DNA from: Jaapia argillacea MUCL 33604
Lineage: Eukaryota; Basidiomycota; Agaricomycetes; Jaapiales; Jaapiaceae
Direction: 5' to 3'
Assembly: GCA_000697665.1 (NCBI GenBank)
Contig: KL197788.1
Span: 50,092-71,597, forward strand
DNA length: 21,506 bases
The position numbers and the translations under genes were made by a program. The notes below the pieces were generated by a model that ran no database searches, was not told the DNA's origin, and saw only the letters and a list, made by a program, of their open reading frames with translations. Shown here in pieces: positions 17,931-21,506 of this stretch (positions are counted from its first letter, which is position 1; each line of letters begins with the position of its first letter).

Positions 17931-18173
17931 ATAGTACAGTTGTCCTCCACCATCTTGCATTTGGACAATATTCCCAAAACTCTTGGTAATGCTGAGGGGA
18001 ATGTGTTGATTCGCAAACTCTACCAGTTTAATGAGTACAATTTTTCACATTTTGTGAATATGGTTGCATTGATCTGTAGAAATAATATTTTGTATCCAGA
18101 TCTTGCTCTTTGTGCAGCCCATTCAGCCAAAAAACCCTATGATAACCCGTCACCTGACGAACATAATACCTGA
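17913..18173 (+). pseudogene. short coding-like fragment with SSTIL motif
   Basis: An 86-codon frame without an ATG start reads like a real protein fragment (GNVLIRKLYQFNEYNFSHFV). Near its start it has QLSSTILHLDN, which recalls FSSTILDFDSG in gene F. The DNA also matches there: TCCTCCACCATCTTG occurs in both, followed by ATTT and GACA. It may be a detached exon of a gene F relative, or the match may be chance. A TTATAG acceptor-like site precedes it. Confidence 0.25.
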
Positions 18174-18460
18174 TGTTAACAAGTCAACCAACATCGGCCG
18201 ACGGTGGTTGATAACCTGTCAGCTGACGCTGGATGGTAATGTGTCGGCCGATGTCAGGAAGCTGGTTGTTAGAGGAGCAGCCGACGAGGGGCTCTGGGTT
18301 AGTAACCCATTAACCGACAAGTAAGGATATAGCTGCCAGGCAGCTATTAAATGGGATTGGGTAGGTATTGTATTGTTTGATAATAGCTCACCAGCCAACA
18401 ATAAAACATTGGGTTGGTAACCTGTCAGCCGATGCTGGATGGTAACATGATAACATCAAC
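18119..18460. repeat. duplicated CTGTCAGC(T/C)GA block with a palindrome between the copies
   Basis: A 35-bp block at 18206-18240 recurs at 18412-18446. Both read GGTTG(A/G)TAACCTGTCAGC(T/C)GA(C/T)GCTGGATGGTAA with only transitions between them. Shorter relatives (ATAACCCGTCACCTGACG, GTCGGCCGATG) lie around them. Between the copies is a near-perfect palindrome, ATAGCTGCC-A-GGCAGCTAT (18329-18347). Confidence 0.7.
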
Positions 18461-18649
18461 TACAGGCCTGCTAAGAAAATACATTGTTCGGCGCATCAGG
18501 TGGGTTGTGCTTCAGCGAGTAGCACTTATGAAAAGCACAGTAGTGCATTGCAGAGCATTCTAACTGATGGGGTGTTTAGAAAATGCAGTAGATATGACAG
18601 AGGAATCACTGGTCAATGCAGCTGGGAAAAAAGAAACAGCCTCTATGCT

Positions 18650-18810
18650 CGCCGGAACCCATTCCAAACTTGCCAGAACATACCTGAACAGTCACCACTC
18701 TTCCCATAATTGTGGTAGAAACATAGCTAAACATTCACCATGCTCCCCAGGGCCTATTTCAAACTGGCCGGAACATATCTGAACTCTCCCCACTCTCCCC
18801 AGAGCAAATT
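18650..18810. repeat. short direct repeat of about 44 bp, period ~95 bp
   Basis: A block around 18662-18705 recurs around 18757-18800: TTCCAAACTTGCCAGAACAT versus TTTCAAACTGGCCGGAACAT, then A(C/T)CTGAAC and CCACTCT(T/C)CCC. It lies immediately left of the 170-bp satellite. Confidence 0.6.
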
Positions 18811-18820
18811 AATAGTCCCC

Positions 18821-19860
18821 ACTCTCCCAGACCAACTACACAAGTATGCTCACTGATGTCTTGCTAAGCAATAACCTGTTGAGTCGCCAACTGGCGTGTG
18901 TGTGCATACACTTAACCTCGCCGAGACATCGCCAAGTTAGGTGTATGCCTATGCTCAACCTCGCTGAGTCATTGCCAAGTTATGTGCACAACTCTCCCAG
19001 ACCAACTGCACAAGTACACTTGCTGATGACTTACTGAGCGATAACCTGTTGAGTCACCAACTGGCATGCGTGTGCGTACACTTAACCTCGCCGAGACGTT
19101 GCCGAGTTAGGTGTGTGCCTATGCTCAACCTCGCCGAGTCATTGCCAAGTTACGTGCATGACTCTCCCAGCCCAACTGCACAAGTACACTCACTGATGAC
19201 TTGCTGAGCGGTAACCTGTTGAGTCACCAACTGGTGTGCGTGTGTGTACACTTAACCTCGCTGAGACATCGCCAAGTTAGGTGTGTGCCTATGCTCAACC
19301 TCGCCGAGTCATTGCTGAGTTACGAGCATGACTCTCCCAGCCCAACTGCATAAGTATGCTTGCTGATGACTTGCTGGGCGATAACCTATTGAGTCGCCAA
19401 CTGGTGTGCATGTGCATACACTCATCCTCGCTGAGACGTCGCTGAGTTAGGTGTGTGCTTATGCTCAACCTTGCCGAGTCATTGCCAAGTTACGTGTATG
19501 ACTCTCCCAGCCCAACTGCACAAGTAGGCTTGCTGATGACTTGCTGAGCGACAACCTGTTGAGTCACCAACTGGCGTGCATGCACGTATGCTCAACCCCG
19601 TCAAGACATTGCTGAGACATTGCTGAGTTAGGTGTGTGTATATGCACAACCTCGCCGAGTCATTGCCGAGTTATGTGCACAACTCTCCTGGACCAACTGC
19701 ACAAGTATGCTTGCTGATGACTTGCTGAGCAATAACCTGTTGAGTCGCCAACTTGTGGGCATGTGTGTATGCTCTACCTTGCTGAGAGATCACCAAGTTA
19801 GGTGTGCACTTATGCTCAACCTTGCTGACTCATTGCCGAGTTACATGCACATCCATACAC
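18821..19860. repeat. 170-bp tandem satellite, about six monomers
   Basis: ACTCTCCCAG-(A/C)CCAACTGCACAAGTA marks each monomer start at 18821, 18991, 19161, 19331, 19501 and 19682. The first four intervals are exactly 170 bp. The fifth is 181 because of an 11-bp internal duplication (ACATTGCTGAG twice near 19607-19628). Within each monomer three related segments recur: CCTGTTGAGTCACCAACTGG, CCTCGCCGAGACATCGCCAA and CCTCGCCGAGTCATTGCCAA, so the unit was itself built from subrepeats of about 42 bp. Copies differ mostly by C/T and G/A changes, many at CpG or TpG. The array has no gene; open frames in it are by-products of the period. Confidence 0.9.
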
Positions 19861-20224
19861 CCATCCTCGCCAAGACCCCTCTCTTTTGACTCTCTTGGCC
19901 CTGAACAGGTAAGTCTTCTACTTGAGAATGAAATTAAAATGGCTGCATATCTCAATTCTACCTCTGAAATGGTAATGAGCCAGTAGATAGTCTAATGGTA
20001 CTGAGAGAAAAGTGTGGTATGGTTGAAACCATGTAGTATGAATCTGGGGCAGGCTATATTTTACCTAGTTTTCACCCAATACGTGGGTTGAATGGGTCAT
20101 TCACATGTCAAGTGGGTGATTCCAGATCAATGAACATCAACTCAAGGCAACAGAAGTCAGCTGGTCAGGCAAAATGAAGTGAAAGCCATCATATAACAGC
20201 CCCTTCAGTACTTTTTACCACTTA
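19861..20224. other. spacer between the two tandem arrays
   Basis: About 360 bp with no supported gene. A strong splice-donor-like word, CAGGTAAGT, occurs near 19907, and a short open frame surrounds it; without neighbouring exons it cannot be called. Confidence 0.4.
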
Positions 20225-21050
20225 AGGTATACCTAGGGTGTACAGATTATCAATTTTGCAGTCTACCCAGAGGCCACCTGGAACACAGATTGTACCATAG
20301 AATAGGGTATATCCAGGTTACACCCAGTCCCTAAAGCAGGGTATACCCAGTTGACTATGGGTACTGATTGTACCTACCCCAGGGCATACCTGGTAGGATA
20401 GTCAATACAGGTTGTACCAACTACAGTGCATACCTGGTACCATGGTCAATACATATTGTACCTTCCCTAGGCCATACCTGACATACTAGTGATACAGATT
20501 GCATCTTTGCTAGACCATACCCAGTCAGGTATCCAATCAAGACTGTATGTAGGTCAGGCCATACCAAAGATACCAACCACAGTGCATACCTGGTACCATG
20601 GTCAATACATATTGTACCCGACATAGTAGCAATACAGTTTGTATCTTCGCTAGGCCACACCCAGTCAGGTATCCGATACAGACTGTACATAGGTCAGGCC
20701 ATACCCAAGATGATCATCTATACAGATTGTACCTACCCCAGGGTATACCCAACAGACTAAGCTATACAGATCATACGTACCCTAGGTGATACCTGGTAGA
20801 CTCAAGTATACAGATTGTACCTACCCCACAGTGGAGCTGACATACTAAGATATACAGATTGTACGTACCCCAGGCCACACACGGTCACTCAGCCAATACA
20901 GAATGTATGTACCCTACAGTGTAACCAATAAACTAAGCCATACAGATTGTATCTACCCCAGGGTGTACCTGGTGCAATGAGATATACAGACTGTACCTAC
21001 CCTATGCCATACCTGAAATACAAGTTATACAGATTGTACCCAATACATGC
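20225..21050. repeat. 44-bp minisatellite, about 18 units, with hairpin-forming core
   Basis: The marker TACAGATTGTACC and its variants recur at 20241, 20284, 20362, 20406, 20450, 20493, 20537, 20606, 20633, 20677, 20721, 20765, 20809, 20853, 20897, 20941, 20985 and 21028. From 20633 to 20985 the spacing is exactly 44 bp. The rest of the unit approximates TACCCCAGGGTATACCTGGT. This makes a dyad: at 20373-20397, CCTACCCCAGG pairs with CCTGGTAGG around a GCATA loop, with a two-base bulge. Units vary mainly by substitution, so the length is held more firmly than the sequence. Confidence 0.9.
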
Positions 21051-21506
21051 TTGACTTGAGATAGTGGTTTGGGGTGGGTGTGAGGATTGAATTTTGCCAA
21101 CTTAGAATCTGAGGTTGGCCACACAGTGAGTTGGTATATCATCTCTCAAACTATCCATATCCACCTCAAGACTGGTGTTAGTGTGAGAGAGCTTGGTTTC
21201 AAGGGAATGACTATGAGCATGGGTGATCATGGGTGTTGAATCCAGGGAACATCAAATCTATACCTGGTTTCAACTCAGGTTGTAGGGTGGTGACTGAGAA
21301 TGTATTGTGGACAGTCAGAGCAAACTGGTTGTCAACCAACCTCAGATCCAAGGTGAGTGAAAATTACATGTCACAGTCACCTCAACTGAACTATCTCAAG
21401 TCATGGATATATGTGAAAGATGTCTGAGGACACTGTTATGACTCACTCATCTTCTGCAAGCACCCAGCAAAACATAAATCGGAGAGTCAGGATGTTGTTT
21501 CCAGTA
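21051..21506. other. right edge, no feature recognised
   Basis: About 450 bp of mildly AT-rich sequence. A 64-codon frame (21233-21427) has no supporting signals. No tandem repeat continues from the minisatellite. Confidence 0.4.

Noticed and set aside
18846-19889. Several 60-85-codon frames inside the satellite
   Set aside because: They recur with the 170-bp period and drift between copies; they are by-products of the repeat.
20225-21050. CRISPR-like array of regularly spaced repeats
   Set aside because: The whole 44-bp unit repeats with no unique spacers, and the sequence is from a eukaryote with spliced genes; it is a minisatellite.
1-21506. tRNA or rRNA genes
   Set aside because: No A-box and B-box pair with a foldable cloverleaf and no rRNA-like conserved word was recognised on either strand by reading; a tRNAscan run would settle it.

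Overview
The window looks like a chromosome segment from a mushroom-forming basidiomycete (Agaricomycetes). The coding stretches are broken by short GT-AG introns of about 43-88 nt with CTRAY-like branch points. The proteins have the low-complexity Pro/Ser/Thr-rich character of expanded 'hypothetical protein' families in that class, and one carries a double-stranded beta-helix dioxygenase core of a type I associate with those fungi. Species cannot be named from sequence alone. All families were assigned by eye, with no database search.

Layout. 1-930: AT-rich sequence with small palindromes and repeats, and a truncated minus-strand ORF with a nuclear localisation signal. 930-1220: a diverged 150-bp direct duplication. 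1579-12814: a compact five-gene cluster. Gene A (+, 1579-2827) is unknown with a coiled, basic middle. Gene B (+, 3082-4824) is a 2-oxoglutarate/Fe(II) dioxygenase-like protein, candidate TET/JBP type. Gene C (+, 5483-7645) has an HMG-box-like region. Gene D (-, 8624-10288) is a disordered protein with repeated D-L-(T/S)-P motifs and two canonical SUMO-interacting cores. Gene E (+, 10500-12814) has a Zn2Cys6-type cysteine cluster and a C-terminal coiled coil. D and E are divergent. C and D converge on a spacer full of AATCNGATT and GGATTAATCC sites.

The right 40% is gene-poor. It holds two S/T/P-rich ORFs of doubtful status (13692-14929), one well-modelled three-exon orphan gene F (15600-16261), and a series of distinct repeat families: a 20-45-bp degenerate array (13472-13679), two diverged copies of a ~450-bp sequence 600 bp apart (16870-17930), scattered duplications (18119-18790), a six-copy satellite of exactly 170 bp (18821-19860), and a 44-bp minisatellite with hairpin potential (20225-21050).

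Main observation. Genes A, C and D are each split by one in-frame stop, after which the same frame stays open for roughly 93, 246 and 261 residues, crossing correctly phased introns in A and D. Each stop is one C-to-T change from a sense codon (CGA or CAG). In all three genes the SUMO-interacting-motif-like sequence lies beyond the stop. Genes B and C also need a 1-nt frame correction. The simplest reading is recent parallel decay of the cluster by cytosine deamination, or errors in the assembly. A less likely but testable reading is regulated readthrough that adds SUMO-binding tails. A cluster joining a candidate DNA-modification dioxygenase to HMG-like, Zn2Cys6 and SUMO-linked proteins is the best candidate here for an undescribed system.
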